A stretch of 64,000 bases of DNA, from assembly GCA_036346255.1 (NCBI GenBank), contig CM070635.1, positions 42,125,715 to 42,189,714 of the forward strand, given 5' to 3'. Position numbers and translations under genes: made by a program. The stretch is from Ampelocalamus luodianensis (taxonomy: Eukaryota > Streptophyta > Magnoliopsida > Poales > Poaceae). This document shows, piece after piece, positions 33,420 to 44,549 of the stretch; position 1 is the first letter of the stretch, and each line of letters begins with the position of its first letter. The notes under the pieces are model-generated. The model was not told the DNA's origin. It saw only the letters and a program-made list of their open reading frames with translations, and did no database searches.

Positions 33420-33927
33420 TGTTATACTCTGATACCCCTTCTTATACGTAACAGTCCTCAGATTGGATCAGAGTTGCGAGATACGGCACAAGCGTGCACG
33501 ATATCAAGAATGAAGTAGATGAATTCCGTAGAGAGAACATAATAACAACGATGAAATAATCACGACGAGAGATAAATATTTGGCAAAAATGACCGCAAAT
33601 TCCTTAAGCACAACCTCAAAATAGTACAAGGGGTTGTCGCTCTCTCACAACCCACTCAAATCTTTTAGGACCTTCAGATTCTTGTCCTATACAAGAATTT
33701 AGTGCTAAAGACTAACCTAGTCTCTAATCCTCTTGTGTGCCTCTTGCTTTGGATGAGTTTGTTTGTGGCTTGTGTTCTCCATGTCCCTCATGGCTTTATA
33801 TTGTGCCCCTAAGTTCTCCTCTAAAAGAAAGTAGGAATCCTAATCCTAATATGATTTAGATTGGAATCCTTATAGAGCACATCTCCAAGTCATGGTAGGT
33901 TAGGATATGAGTCACACATACTTAGCA
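33420..33927 (-). repeat. Right LTR of Copia remnant
   Basis: Direct repeat of the left LTR, the 5' LTR for the minus-strand gag. Immediately leftward the minus strand reads AGTGGTTTCACAGCC and then the gag leader. Confidence 0.85.
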
Positions 33928-34099
33928 GTGCATAATAAGACTCACAGGAGAACTAATTGTACAAAAGTATCTTAATCACAGTTGATTGCAGCTAGAGTTG
34001 AAAATGGTAAAATTTCGAATTCAATGTACAAAATTACCTGCTAGGAGAGGTACAGAAGTTTTGGAAACTGTCTAAGTGTTACAAATAGATGGTACTAAC

Positions 34100-37000
34100 T
34101 GTTGGTGATATGCCCTAGAGGCAATTATAGAGATAATTGCATCACGTTTATATTTATCAGTTATAGAATAAATGTTATTATGTTCCTGGATGAATTATCA
34201 TTTATAAAGATTAACAAGTATGCGACTTGTTGGTGAAACTCTTTAAGTTATATGATGTTATTCTAAATATATCCCTGATCGGATGTCACTGGTCGGGATG
34301 CTAGTGACCTATCAACCAACACATGTATTGATTGATGACCATATTTCACCGATCATGGATATGGGGATATTGAATCAATAATGTGAACAAATGTTAGAAA
34401 ACATGATGTTAGATTGACCCACCTTGAGATACTATTGAGATTGTTATGATTTTGTATGTCGTCAATTGGTCTTAAGCAATGATGATGTATAATCGTTAGA
34501 CCTAAGATCAACATGGTTTCCAACATGTGTAATAATACATTTAGGGGTTACCAAGTGCTACTTCGTAACTGTGTAGTTATAAAGGTAATTTTCGGGTATG
34601 CTATGAAATATACGAATGGATGTGACTGGTCGGATATAAAAATTTTCTCTTCTAACATAACAGGAGAGGTATCTCTGAGCCCCTGAAGAATCTAGACCCG
34701 CCATTAAGTATTAATGGAGTATTTTGGTAATTAATGACAATCACCATGTAGACTAACATTTTTCCATAAGTCAGTAAAACAAGTTGAGTCCCATGATGAT
34801 GAAGACTTTAGGTTGCATCATGTGTTGATGATATTCAAGTCAAGAACTTGGAGTAAAGGAGATCATTATGTGTTGATAACAGTCGAGTCAAGAATCTGGA
34901 CTTGGAGTGGAGATGTTCGTCATCAAGTAATCACTCCAAGATGGATGCTCAAGGCAAAAGTATGACTAGCATAGGTGAAGGTTATGTTTCTAGTCTTTTA
35001 CCGGTCTCAGTGTTCGGTGAAAAGACCGGGTTGCTAGTATAGGTTGCTGTACTATTAAGAGGGGTCTTGATCAGTAGCTTAAGTATGATATGTGTTGATA
35101 GCTTAATCCCGCTTGCTCTAGCTCTTTTTGGCATGATGCTATTGTTTGCGAATGTGCTTTGTAAATAGTTGAGGCTCATGCATAATCCTTGTAGCATGTG
35201 ACTTTAGTTTGTAAATGTATTTTGCAAGCGGTTTAAGTCCATATACCACATTCCTTGTGGCGTGATTCTAAAAATCGGTAAATGTGTTTTGCACCTTGTC
35301 AAGAATCATACCTTCTTACCTTGTTTGAATCACGAATATTTTTGCAAATGTGTTTTGATGAATTTGAGTTAAAGCAATTTGCAAAATCAGCTTTTGTCAT
35401 CTTGGCCGGACTGACCGCAGTTCTAGTGCTAGACTGACCGGACCCTCGGTCTGAGTCGGGTGGTCAGCTTTTCCGGAGAGCTCCTGATTTGCATTTTCTG
35501 CTGGCTGGACTGACCGCAGTTGGAGGTCTGGACTAACTGGACCCCCGGTTAATCTTTGCGATCAGCTTTTTTCAGAGAAGGGTGTTTCTGGATCTTGCTC
35601 TCATTTCTTCATGTCGAACTGACCGCAAGTCAATTCCCGGATTGACCGGACCCCTGGTCAGCTTAGGGCGTTTAGCTTTTTCCAGTAGCATGTATCGACT
35701 GGTTTGGGTATCTTGAACCTAGTCAGACTGGAGCTTGAGTGGGCAGACTGACCGGACCTGTCATAATAGATAGTTTCTGTAGCATTGATTACTACAGAGT
35801 TTATCATTATATTGAAGTCCAGACTAACCGCCCTTATGCCTACGGTCTGACTGGCCTTCCTGTTTTTGCTCAGATTCTCTTCCAATGGCTACTTTTTTGT
35901 GTGTGGGTGTATAATACCCAATGTGGCCGGTTGAGGGAGTAACGTTGGTACCATTTTCATTCTCCTAGAGCAAAGAGTAAGCCTCTCCTCTCTTTTGTGT
36001 ATGTGTTGTACTTAGTGACCTTAGAGAGCAAAATCCTAATACATGTGTTGCATTAGGTGTTGGATTTTGTATCTATTGAACTTAGACACTTGATTCACTC
36101 AAGTGAGCATCTTCGACTTATTACTCTTAGTGTTTGCTGATACCTAAACGGTTTGGAAGAGTTGCGCTGGTAATCTTCGCAAAGAAGGTTGTGAGAAGAC
36201 CCGGGCGGTTGTGAGTGGTTTGGTGCTCGTCATCTCCGGAGTGGAGGAAGAGCAATCCCGAGTGGATTCAAGGTATAGGCTCCACTTGTGGAGCCAATCC
36301 AATTCGTTTGGACTTACCTCAACGTGGACTAGGGGAAACCGGCAAATTTCCGATCACCATGAGAAAAAGTTCAAGTGTTATTGTGGTTTGCTTTCTTGAG
36401 CTTTACTTTCTTGTAATTTACATTTACAGAATTAAATTACTTGCTTGTCTCCTTAAGATTGAAATCCTTGTGTTAGTCTTAGCTTGTTGGTGCACTTAGT
36501 CAAAATTAGTTAATTTAGGCTTTAGTTGAGTAAAACCGAATTGATTTACAATTTCGCATAAAACTCAGTTTTAGCTAAAAGATTTTTTTAAACCACCTAT
36601 TCACCGCCCCTCTAGTCAGCCTTCTCGATCTTACAACCCCTCAATGTGGTTGGATAAACAAAGTGCATGACCGTGCTACTAGTGGTCAAAGAGTCGACTA
36701 CATAAAGTTATCCGTCATTTGATCGAGAAAATATTGAACAGTCCATGGATAATAAAACATCTCACCCAGAGTTCAACTAGATATCGTGAGGCAAAGGGAG
36801 AATATACAAGTAGATCGTTCAGTCCAACCAGATACGAATTGGTCGTAAATTGGTCAAACATGATAACTAGCTGGTTAACGAACTGGTCGTAAGGAAGTTA
36901 CGAACTGATCATGACTAAGGATGAACCGGCCATATAGAAATACGAGCCGGTCATAAGTGATAAGGACCTGATCCCGAATCATGTTGTATAAGTTTCGTCC

Positions 37001-37556
37001 GATATAACATTTATGTGTATTCGGGAATCGTTATGTTCTGCTAGGAACTGCTAACGACTCGTGGTTGGAAAGGAGTTTTCGAGTCACAACTGATTACACA
37101 TGAACCTACAGGGTCACACGCTTAGCAGGTTTGAACAAACGAGTTTGGATAGGATCTGTTATAGCCTCTTTTTAAGGGGATGCATGGGTCATCTCCCCGG
37201 AGGCCCTACCGTGCGTGTTGATGCTAGCACACCAGCGTACGATGTTCCACTCCTAGACGTGTGGATACCATAGAGGCACTATTGTGGTGGTTGTTGCGCT
37301 GATCGAGAACAATCCACGACCTACGCAATGAACGTGATAGGTTGCTAGAGGAGACGATCGGTGCTGAGGACATTGGACGATCGACTACGACCACTACATC
37401 GACACGCTCGACGTTGGATTAGGCTGCTCCAACTCTTCTTCCGCTGCACTGCACATCTAGTGGTAATGATCTATGATCTCTTGCTTGCATGACTTCTTGG
37501 TTTACGTGGTAGAATTTTTGAATAACAAACTAGTGTAGCCTACCTGTATCCCTTCA
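34100..37556 (+). mobile_element. Solo LTR of a BARE/Angela-like Copia element, interrupted
   Basis: Begins TGTTGGTGATATGCCCTAG, the familiar start of BARE/Angela-type LTRs in grasses, and ends CCCTTCA. It is flanked by a perfect 5-bp target duplication CTAAC (34095-34099 and 37557-37561). Removing the nested insertion 34684-36635 leaves about 1.5 kb, a reasonable LTR length. No internal coding region is present, so it is a solo LTR left by LTR-LTR recombination. Confidence 0.8.
34684..36635 (+). mobile_element. LTR-like insertion nested in the solo LTR
   Basis: Starts TGAAGAATCTAGACCC and ends GATCTTACA. Flanks GCCCC and ACCCC match at 4 of 5 positions. Same family as 31594-33258, including repeated GACTGACCGCAGTT / GACCGGACCC words and the CTATTCACCGCCCCTCTAGTC end. 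No protein-coding region of retroelement type. Confidence 0.65.
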
Positions 37557-37699
37557 CTAACATGCACCATGTAGTGTTAGAAAAACTCTGTTTTTATCCA
37601 TGTCTCAAGTTGGCTAGAAACATTTGTTAGTCAAATTATGTAGGTTTTTATTTTTTCTATCTTCCTACATTTTCTTTCCTTATATAAAATATTTATTAA

Positions 37700-38640
37700 A
37701 TTTTATTTGTTCGAAAAGTTTGAAAACAAGGAGCGGCAACAAAACTAAAATTGAATATAACAAACAAAACGTACATGTTACACCATGTTCTTAATAATTA
37801 TGCGGCCTACATGCATGAGAACAACTCACGAGGATCGCCACATCTATACAGCCACATTGATAGCTGTCAATAGTGGCCGTTGTTGAAAAGGTCACAAAGA
37901 TAAAATTTTGAAGTTGAAAAAGGAAGTTATGTGCCATGAGGTAGCAAATATTTGAAAACTGCCTATTAAATCTATAATATATTGGTAGACACATGTTTCC
38001 TCAATGAGTATGTGGCCTACATGCATCTAACATTCAATACAACTGATGTGAACGTAGCCTTTGCTGATAAGGTGGAAAAGACAAAATTCTAAAGCTAGAA
38101 TATGAAGCTTCCAGCAAAGCGGTTGTAATGATTTGAAAACTTCCCATTAAATGTCCATTAAAACCATCCTATGGTTTTTCCCCATTTATGAAAACTTAAC
38201 AACAAGGAAATGAGATAAAATAAACAAAATGTGTTATACAATGCCCTCAATGAGTACATGTCTTAAATGCATAGAAGCAACTCAAGTGAGGGTCATCACA
38301 TGTATAGAACCACAATGATGACTATCAGTTGTAGCCGTTGTTGAAAAAGTAAAAAAGGTAATATTTCAATGTTGGGATATGAAAATTTTAGCAAAGAGTA
38401 GAAAATATTCGGATACAATCCATTAAATATCTAATATGTTCATTCTATTGCTTTTCCCCTTTTTTGCAAGCTTAAGAACAAAGAAATGAAACAAAATAAG
38501 CAAAACAAATTATCATATCCATAAAAAGTTACGTGGCCTGCATGCAAGAGTACAACACCTGTGAGGACCACCATGTGTATAGAACCACAATGATCACCAT
38601 TGAGTGGTTGCAATTCTTTTTTGTCCGTTGCACAAACACT
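37700..38640. repeat. Degenerate long-period tandem array (about 275 bp unit)
   Basis: Three to four diverged units share a fixed order of words: AACAA(G)GAAATGA.A.AAAA.AAACAAA, then GGCCTACATGCA or close variants, then ACAACTCA..AGG..C..CACAT, then CCACA.TGAT, then AGC.GTTGTTGAAAA.G, then GAAAAC..CCATTAAAT. Unit starts are near 37720, 37990 (partial), 38195 and 38470. Non-coding. Family unknown. Confidence 0.6.
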
Positions 38641-40355
38641 TATGGTCTAGCCATAAGTAACACATTTTATTGGTACGAGTACAAATGACTAATTGTCCTA
38701 ACAAATCAAATATTTGCTCATTGATTTGTCTTTGTGCAACCAAGAACAAACATCAATGCTATTTTGCCGTGAATTTTCTCATAAGCACTATTGGATGCAA
38801 GGGTTGAAGAACAACATTGCTAGTGGGTAGAGGGAGCCTCCTTGCATAAACTTCAAGCCTATTTGACCTAAGGAGGATAGCAAACAAAACATACGATCTT
38901 ACTTTGAGAATACCTAATTGTTGAATTTTGTCCTTGCCACTAGCATTGACGCCAACTCATGCCTTGTTGAGGCTAAAGGGTGCCTATTGCCAACCTCAGT
39001 GTTGATCAGAGATGTGAGGAGGTGACCGATCATGACTTTCCTTGAGCAAGACTTAGGCATAATAGTCAAAGCAAACAAAAAAAAACATGATAGATCATTC
39101 GCTAGGGCAAAACGTAAAGCTTTGCCTACGTACATCTCAACTCACAGCCTCTACTTAGCCTACCTGCAACGAGTTTCATCGGTCATTTGATTGGGAATCA
39201 GACTGAGATAAGTAATTACGTGTTCAGAAAACCAATAAGGAAGGAAAAGGAGGTGCAAGTAAAAAAAAGCGGGAAAACTTCTCCCGCCAACGCCAACAAG
39301 CTATTGGCGAGGAGGGTTAGCGGGTGTGATCTCTTCCTCTGACTGTTACGAAGAGCACGATTCTCGTCTTGCATACAGCTTCTCAACCTTATAACGTCAT
39401 CAACCAAAGTTTATAACAAAACAGACAAGCTGCATTTCCTAACCGGCTGATTGTGCATCCATTTTTGGTTGTTGGAGGTTTCATCATAGAACTCTCGAGT
39501 TTGAGAGACTTGGAAGAGGTCAAGTCAAGAAAAGTCAATCCCAACCGGATCGAACCCTCCAAACCCGTAACCCGCTACGCTACTCCTCCCCCTCCCCTCG
39601 GGGCCGGGGGCACCCGGGCACGGGACATCCCACCTCACTTCCCTTTTTATCATGACTCGTGAGATGAGAAAAAGAAATAAGATGGCCTTGGCCCATAGGA
39701 ATATCGGTGGTACGATGTATAAAAGCAAGCCAGGAATTGAAGAGGAATAACCAGTGAGGAATTTAAAGCGAAATTTCTCGGGAGATTTATGCAGGAGAGG
39801 AGCAGTAAGCTTCGCCTGCTTTCTTCTTCCAAAGTAATCTTTCTCCTCTTCTCCATGGATTAGAGTACTTCTTGAGGTTGCAAACTTCTCTTTCATCTGC
39901 TGTTTTTTTAGTCCTTTTCTTTTCTGCGTGTTTGTGCTATGTTAATCAAAGCATTTGCGGTTCTGACTTGGATGTTTCTTATTCTAATTTTGTGTGCTTT
40001 TTTCTCTCCCAGAATCTCTTTGCTTTCAGGTTCACCTCCAATCGCTGCTGGATTCGCCGGCTCTTTGCTCCCTTTCCGGCCGTAAAACCCTTGAGCGGCG
40101 ACGACGGCCAATCGACCGCCCATCGAGCCAAGATTGCATTTTGATGGGCTAAGCGTGCTCCTGGAGGCGTTTCTTGGGAGCCATCTTTGGTTCCGGATCC
40201 ATGGTGGTCGGCGGCATCTTGGGCTCCCCTTTCCCCGGCTAGTGTTGTGTGGGGGAGGGTTTCTTGGTTCCTCGGGGGTCGTCTGAATTCTTGCCTATTT
40301 GGGAAATCTGTGTCTGAACTTCCGGAGTGCAGCTGTGTAAGAGTTTTGGGGGTGG
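38641..40355. other. Intergenic DNA and RIN13-like gene leader
   Basis: 38641-39800 has no gene or terminal repeats that I can support. From about 39850 the sequence looks like the promoter/leader of the + strand gene at 40356, with pyrimidine-rich stretches and a possible 5'UTR intron ending at TTGCTTTCAG near 40029. That intron is inferred, not proven. Confidence 0.35.
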
Positions 40356-42642
40356 ATGGGGTCGGTGGGGGATGTTGTGGAGATCAGCTCCGATGAGGAG
40401 GACTTTCCCGTGGCCACCAAGAAGTTGCCTGTCGACCCCCTTGAATGGGTTGCGGGGCTTTTTGATGAGGATGATGAGGAAATCGTGGAGGGTTTTGATG
40501 ACCTGGTGGTGATGAGTGAGTTGTCAACGCCACCAGTGCCACAGAAGAAGGGTAAGCCTGATGGTTGTGGTGGTGATGGGGAAGACGATGATTGTATGGT
40601 TTTAGACAGCGACCCTGATAAGGCGGTTACTGTTGCGGAGGATAAGGAGAGCACGGGAGATGGCAGCTCGGATGAATTGCAGATAGTTGCAGAGAAAGGC
40701 CCGGTATTTGCTTCCTTCCATTTTGATCCATAGCATTGCATTTTTCGCATGCCATAGAAGCAGTGCCTTGTTATATTGGAGGCTGTTATAGAGAGATGGA
40801 ATGTTCGGTTGCATTCATATTAGCGAAAAGTGTTCACAATAGGGTAACTATTATGTTTTGAACTGTGTCTGACTACCTTGTGCCGATTTCATTGGACGTG
40901 TATGTGTGACTTTAGAATCAAGTTGCTAAGGTAGTTTAGTTTCTGAGAGATGCTATACATTAATTTGACCTCCTGTGTTCACTGCTGCGGAACGTACCTT
41001 TTGATTCAAATAATGTGAAAGTGGTTAAAGATATTATATTTGACTTGTAATGTGGAAGTGTTTGCTTAATTACATAATCATTCCATGTTTACCTGTTCAT
41101 ATTGTCTATGAATATCTGCGGTTTTTAGTTCATGTCAAGTTTAACAAAGAGAATTTGATAGCTTTTTCGTAGAAACTACAGTTTACCTGCAGTAGCATTA
41201 CTTTATTGTTTACCTTAACAATTGTCTATTCTTCTACAGGTAGCATGCAGGGACTTCCCTCACTCACGCCATTTATGTTCTAACTTGCCCTTCAGCACTT
41301 CTTCTCATGTGAAGCATTGTAGCATGGTAAGTAACAACCATTTTCACTCCTTGATGTTGTTGGCAATATGATACAATGAATATACTAGCAAAGTAGCCAA
41401 TAACTTTTGTTTTAAATGCAGTGCCACTGTTTTGTATGTGATGCTCCAGCTCCATGCAATTATTGGGGTAAAGGTACCTCAATTAAGGATCATTGTCATG
41501 CTACGGATAAGGAAACAAAGTGGAAAACACTGAGGCAAGCATTCAAGTGCAAAAGTCTGCCAGCATCTCATCAAGAAAAGCACCAGAATGTCGTATACCC
41601 AACAATAGTGTCACCCAGACAGCAAGATATACAGTGTCAAGTCTCAGTCCCACAGTCACACCCGCCTTTTATACCAAATATCAGCAACCCTTCTCTTGCC
41701 AACAAAAGTCCTCTTCTGAATGTTGTGAACCAAAACCAACAAATACATACCTCAGTTAGAGTCTCAGTGAATGTAGGGCAAACTGTCTGTGCACCAAGAG
41801 CATCCCCTGCAACAAGAGCTGGAAGCGGTACAACAAATGCTCACACCCCTCGAATTACTCATTCACGTGCAAGATTTAAAAGAGTAGGGGCTGCTTCTCC
41901 AGGCCTCACAACCCCAAATGCTAACCAATCTGGTTCTGCAGTTCCAACCAATGCCCTGATGCACCAGGCATTACCACATATATCCCAGCCAGTTCAAATT
42001 GAACCAATAGCTAATGCTTTCACTAGTACTGTTCAGAACAATGCCCCTCAGAGATCTTTCAGTGCACCAATAGCATATCAGGGTCAGCCAGCGGTACCTT
42101 GTCAGGTTGCCTCAAATGGAATGCATGACATAGAACCACAACTTTCGCGTTGCACCTCGCTTACGACTCAGAGAACACAATTCCTACCAGAACCTGTAAT
42201 GGATGTTTGCTCACAAAGCTGGCAAGACATACTTCTTAGTGTGGCATCTGATCTGGGCATATCAGATTACACTATCAGCACTTCACAGCCTCAGCAGCCT
42301 GTGAGGACTTCCTCCCAACCTCTGCTTTCCAGTGCAAACCAGGGGGTGGGTCTTCACGCTGAGTCTGTTGCAGCAGCAGCAAACTTGATGTCTTCTAATG
42401 GGCATGACTTGTCCAATCACACAACAGGTGGTAACATTCAGGCAGACGGTCCTATGCAAACAACACCGGCTTTGCACAATCTGAATTGCCAGAGCAGTCT
42501 TGTTCCAAATGAAGCTCATTTTAATGATTTTGTCAGTTCCTCTACAGACGGATTATTGATAGAAGCTGCTCATCATAGCGAGTCTTCAGGATTGGATTCC
42601 TCAGATCTTCTATTTGACTTTGAGCTCGAAGGTTGGCATTAA
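40356..42642 (+). CDS. RPM1-interacting protein 13 (RIN13)-like
   Basis: Exons 40356-40703, 41240-41326 and 41422-42642 with GT-AG borders give 551 residues. The N-terminus (MGSVGDVVEISSDEEDFPV) is acidic and includes PLEWVAGLFDEDDEE and a DDCMVLDSDPDK box. The exon 1-2 join leads into a conserved cysteine/histidine block: VACRDFPHSRHLC, KHCSMCHCFVCDAPAPC, then DHCHATDKETKW. The remaining about 380 residues are low-complexity Ser/Gln/Pro-rich and poorly conserved, ending in an acidic FDFELEGWH tail. The family is known from Arabidopsis RIN13, a nuclear partner of the RPM1 immune receptor. Biochemical activity is unknown. The start at 40356 is chosen because the conserved EISSDEE segment follows at once. 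AATAAA at 42694-42699. Confidence 0.85.
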
Positions 42643-43261
42643 GCAGTGCCCTGACGGACTGGACTGCCTTGGCATTTTCTGAACCTCATGGACAATAAAA
42701 CTGGTGCCATTGACAAGCTGGTTCAAAGGTTACCTTCGTAGGCGAGAGGGGGAGATGTTCCTTGTACAGTCTGTAGGTTCTGTGGTACAAATGTTTTGTT
42801 TCATGGTTGTTTGCATAGCAGTAATACAGGCCTTTTATTAGGCCTTAGATGTTTACAGTTATTGTTCTGAAGTAGAAGGGCAGAATTTCAATTCCCTAGC
42901 TGTTGATCATCTATCTATGGTTCATATTATAGTGCCAAATTGCGTATGTGAGGTAGTACTCAACCAGATTTCTACTGAGCACTGATATGGCTAATCTCCT
43001 GCACCTGCTGTAGTACATCTTGTTGATAGCTTGCAGATGTAGTGATAGTAGCAAAGAGTGCTAAAATGGTAAAATACATGTTTTGCTTGATAGTAGCAGA
43101 GAGTGCTTCTCCTGAAAAGCCTTCCGCAATATTTGAGTTACAAATAGCTGAGTTGGCTATGCAGTAGAATACTGAAGCAGGAATCAGACGCAATGCTTGG
43201 TTTGTTCTTCCTCCATAAATAGCAATGATGCTTCTTTTTGGCATAGAAAAGAGAGGCTCAT

Positions 43262-43375
43262 AGGCATGCCATAAATTTCATTTCTTCAGTTTACACAGTG
43301 AAGGTTTACACATTTGTTAGGCATGCCATAAATTTCAATTCTTCAGTTTACACAGTGAAGGTTTACACATTTGTG
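43262..43375. repeat. 57-bp tandem duplication near the cupin 3' end
   Basis: 43262-43318 is repeated at 43319-43375 with one or two differences (AGGCATGCCATAAATTTC start). It lies 30 bases downstream of the stop codon of the minus-strand cupin gene, so it probably falls in its 3'UTR. Confidence 0.85.
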
Positions 43376-43406
43376 TCAGTATGCACAGAGCAAGCCTTGA
43401 TTCCTG

Positions 43407-43861
43407 TTAAGACGGATCGAAGGCGTAGTGCATGTCGACGGCGACGTCGATGTGCCAGGTGCACCGTGTTCCCTTGGGGAAGACGACGAGGTCGCCGGCT
43501 CCGAACTCAACGTGTTCCTTCGCCGGCGAGCCCTCCACGGTTGCCTTCGCCTTCCCTCTCACGATGTAGCACGTCTGGCGCGCGTCGTAGCTCAGCGCGT
43601 ATCTCCCAGGAGGGCCGCCCCACCTACGTATTCCAAGAACCGTCGGTGATACGGTACACGTATACATGCACGTATCGGCAGAAGATTGTAGTAGTACATG
43701 AACACATGCTTGTCTACTCACTTGGGCCAGGACTTGACGCCGAGCTCCGACAGGCGAGACGCCGGCGGCCTCCTCTCGACGGCGATGGACCCTGTCGGCG
43801 TATCGACGTCCGTGCGCGGCTCCGAGCCGGAGCCACAGCTCGAGCTCGAAGCCATGGACAT
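43407..43861 (-). CDS. Small cupin-domain protein (cupin_3 / DUF861 type)
   Basis: Two exons, complement of 43722-43861 and 43407-43623, joined through a GT-AG intron in the SWPKWGGPPG region. Total 118 residues. Residues about 45-118 form one beta-barrel cupin: GRYALSYDARQTCYIVRGKA, then TVEGSPAKEHVEFGAGDLVV, then FPKGTRCTWHI. This matches the cupin_3 pattern (W.CP.G.....Y...E..YI..G......G....F..GD...FP.G....W) seen in small plant RmlC-like cupins and in (S)-ureidoglycine aminohydrolase. Substrate unknown. Start at 43861 (MSMASSS); a second ATG two codons later is possible. A TATA box lies about 60 bases upstream. Confidence 0.85.
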
Positions 43862-43918
43862 TGCAGATGACAAGTCAAGGGCGGAGATGCAATCCGATTG
43901 GATTCAATTTTGGCTGGG

Positions 43919-43927
43919 TTTATAAAG
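43919..43927 (-). promoter_or_regulatory. TATA box of the cupin gene
   Basis: CTTTATAAA on the minus strand, about 60 bases upstream of the cupin start codon. A short leader is consistent with this spacing. Confidence 0.55.
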
Positions 43928-43939
43928 CGCGCAGAAGTT

Positions 43940-44549
43940 GCAAGCTGAATTGGACTCTCCAAGCTCTCTCTGTCCCTGACGGCATCGGCATGTGCATTGC
44001 ACAAGAACAAGCTGCCTCTGATGCTCGTAGTCGTACTGGTCGGCATGTAGTGTCCAAACTGTACATCTCCGAAGCCTTCCGGAGACTTGCTGCTGTCGTG
44101 CAGCGCATCTCGACTCGGCGGCGGCGGCGGCGGCGGCGGCGAGAGAACTTGTTGCCGTCTGTTTCGTTTACCCGTGCCGGTCGGTCAGACGGGTTGACCG
44201 GCGGTTGGTCGATCACGTGGCAACGCCGCATTGGGCTCAACAACATGACCGAAGTGTTTGACCATACGTACATACAGAGGCTGCTATGAATGCATGAATA
44301 TATATAATTGCTAGTGCACATTTCATCCTTGCTATGACCAAACAACGACTGTTCAACTCATTCGTTCACCTGTTGTAAAATCCTCTTTGGTACACGTGCA
44401 CTACACCAAATCACCAATTAAGGCATGTAACTGATGCTCATCATATCTGAAGTTCTGCACCCGTGCACTTCTGAACAACAGTGGAGAACATGGTGCATTA
44501 TTCTAACTTTAACCAATGCCCTTCTTTCTCTCGTACAATTTTGACAATG
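43940..44549. other. Spacer between cupin and pfkB kinase genes
   Basis: Cupin upstream region and kinase 3' flank. A CGG microsatellite at about 44116-44140 creates long arginine/alanine frames on both strands that are not genes. Nothing else recognised. Confidence 0.4.

Larger units (their letters stand above)
29540..33927 (-). mobile_element. Degenerate Copia-type LTR retrotransposon (gag remnant only)
   Basis: Two direct repeats of about 508 bp, 29540-30046 and 33420-33927, start TGTTATACTCTGATA and end in CA. Flanks ATGCA and GTGCA match at 4 of 5 positions. The repeats differ by many substitutions and small indels, so the insertion is old. The only coding remnant is a gag fragment on the minus strand. 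No protease, integrase or reverse transcriptase motif is visible. A second LTR-type element (31594-33258) has inserted into it. Confidence 0.8.

Noticed and set aside
44110..44150. Poly-Arg coding run
   Set aside because: CGG microsatellite read in frame; flanking residues are unrelated to any family.
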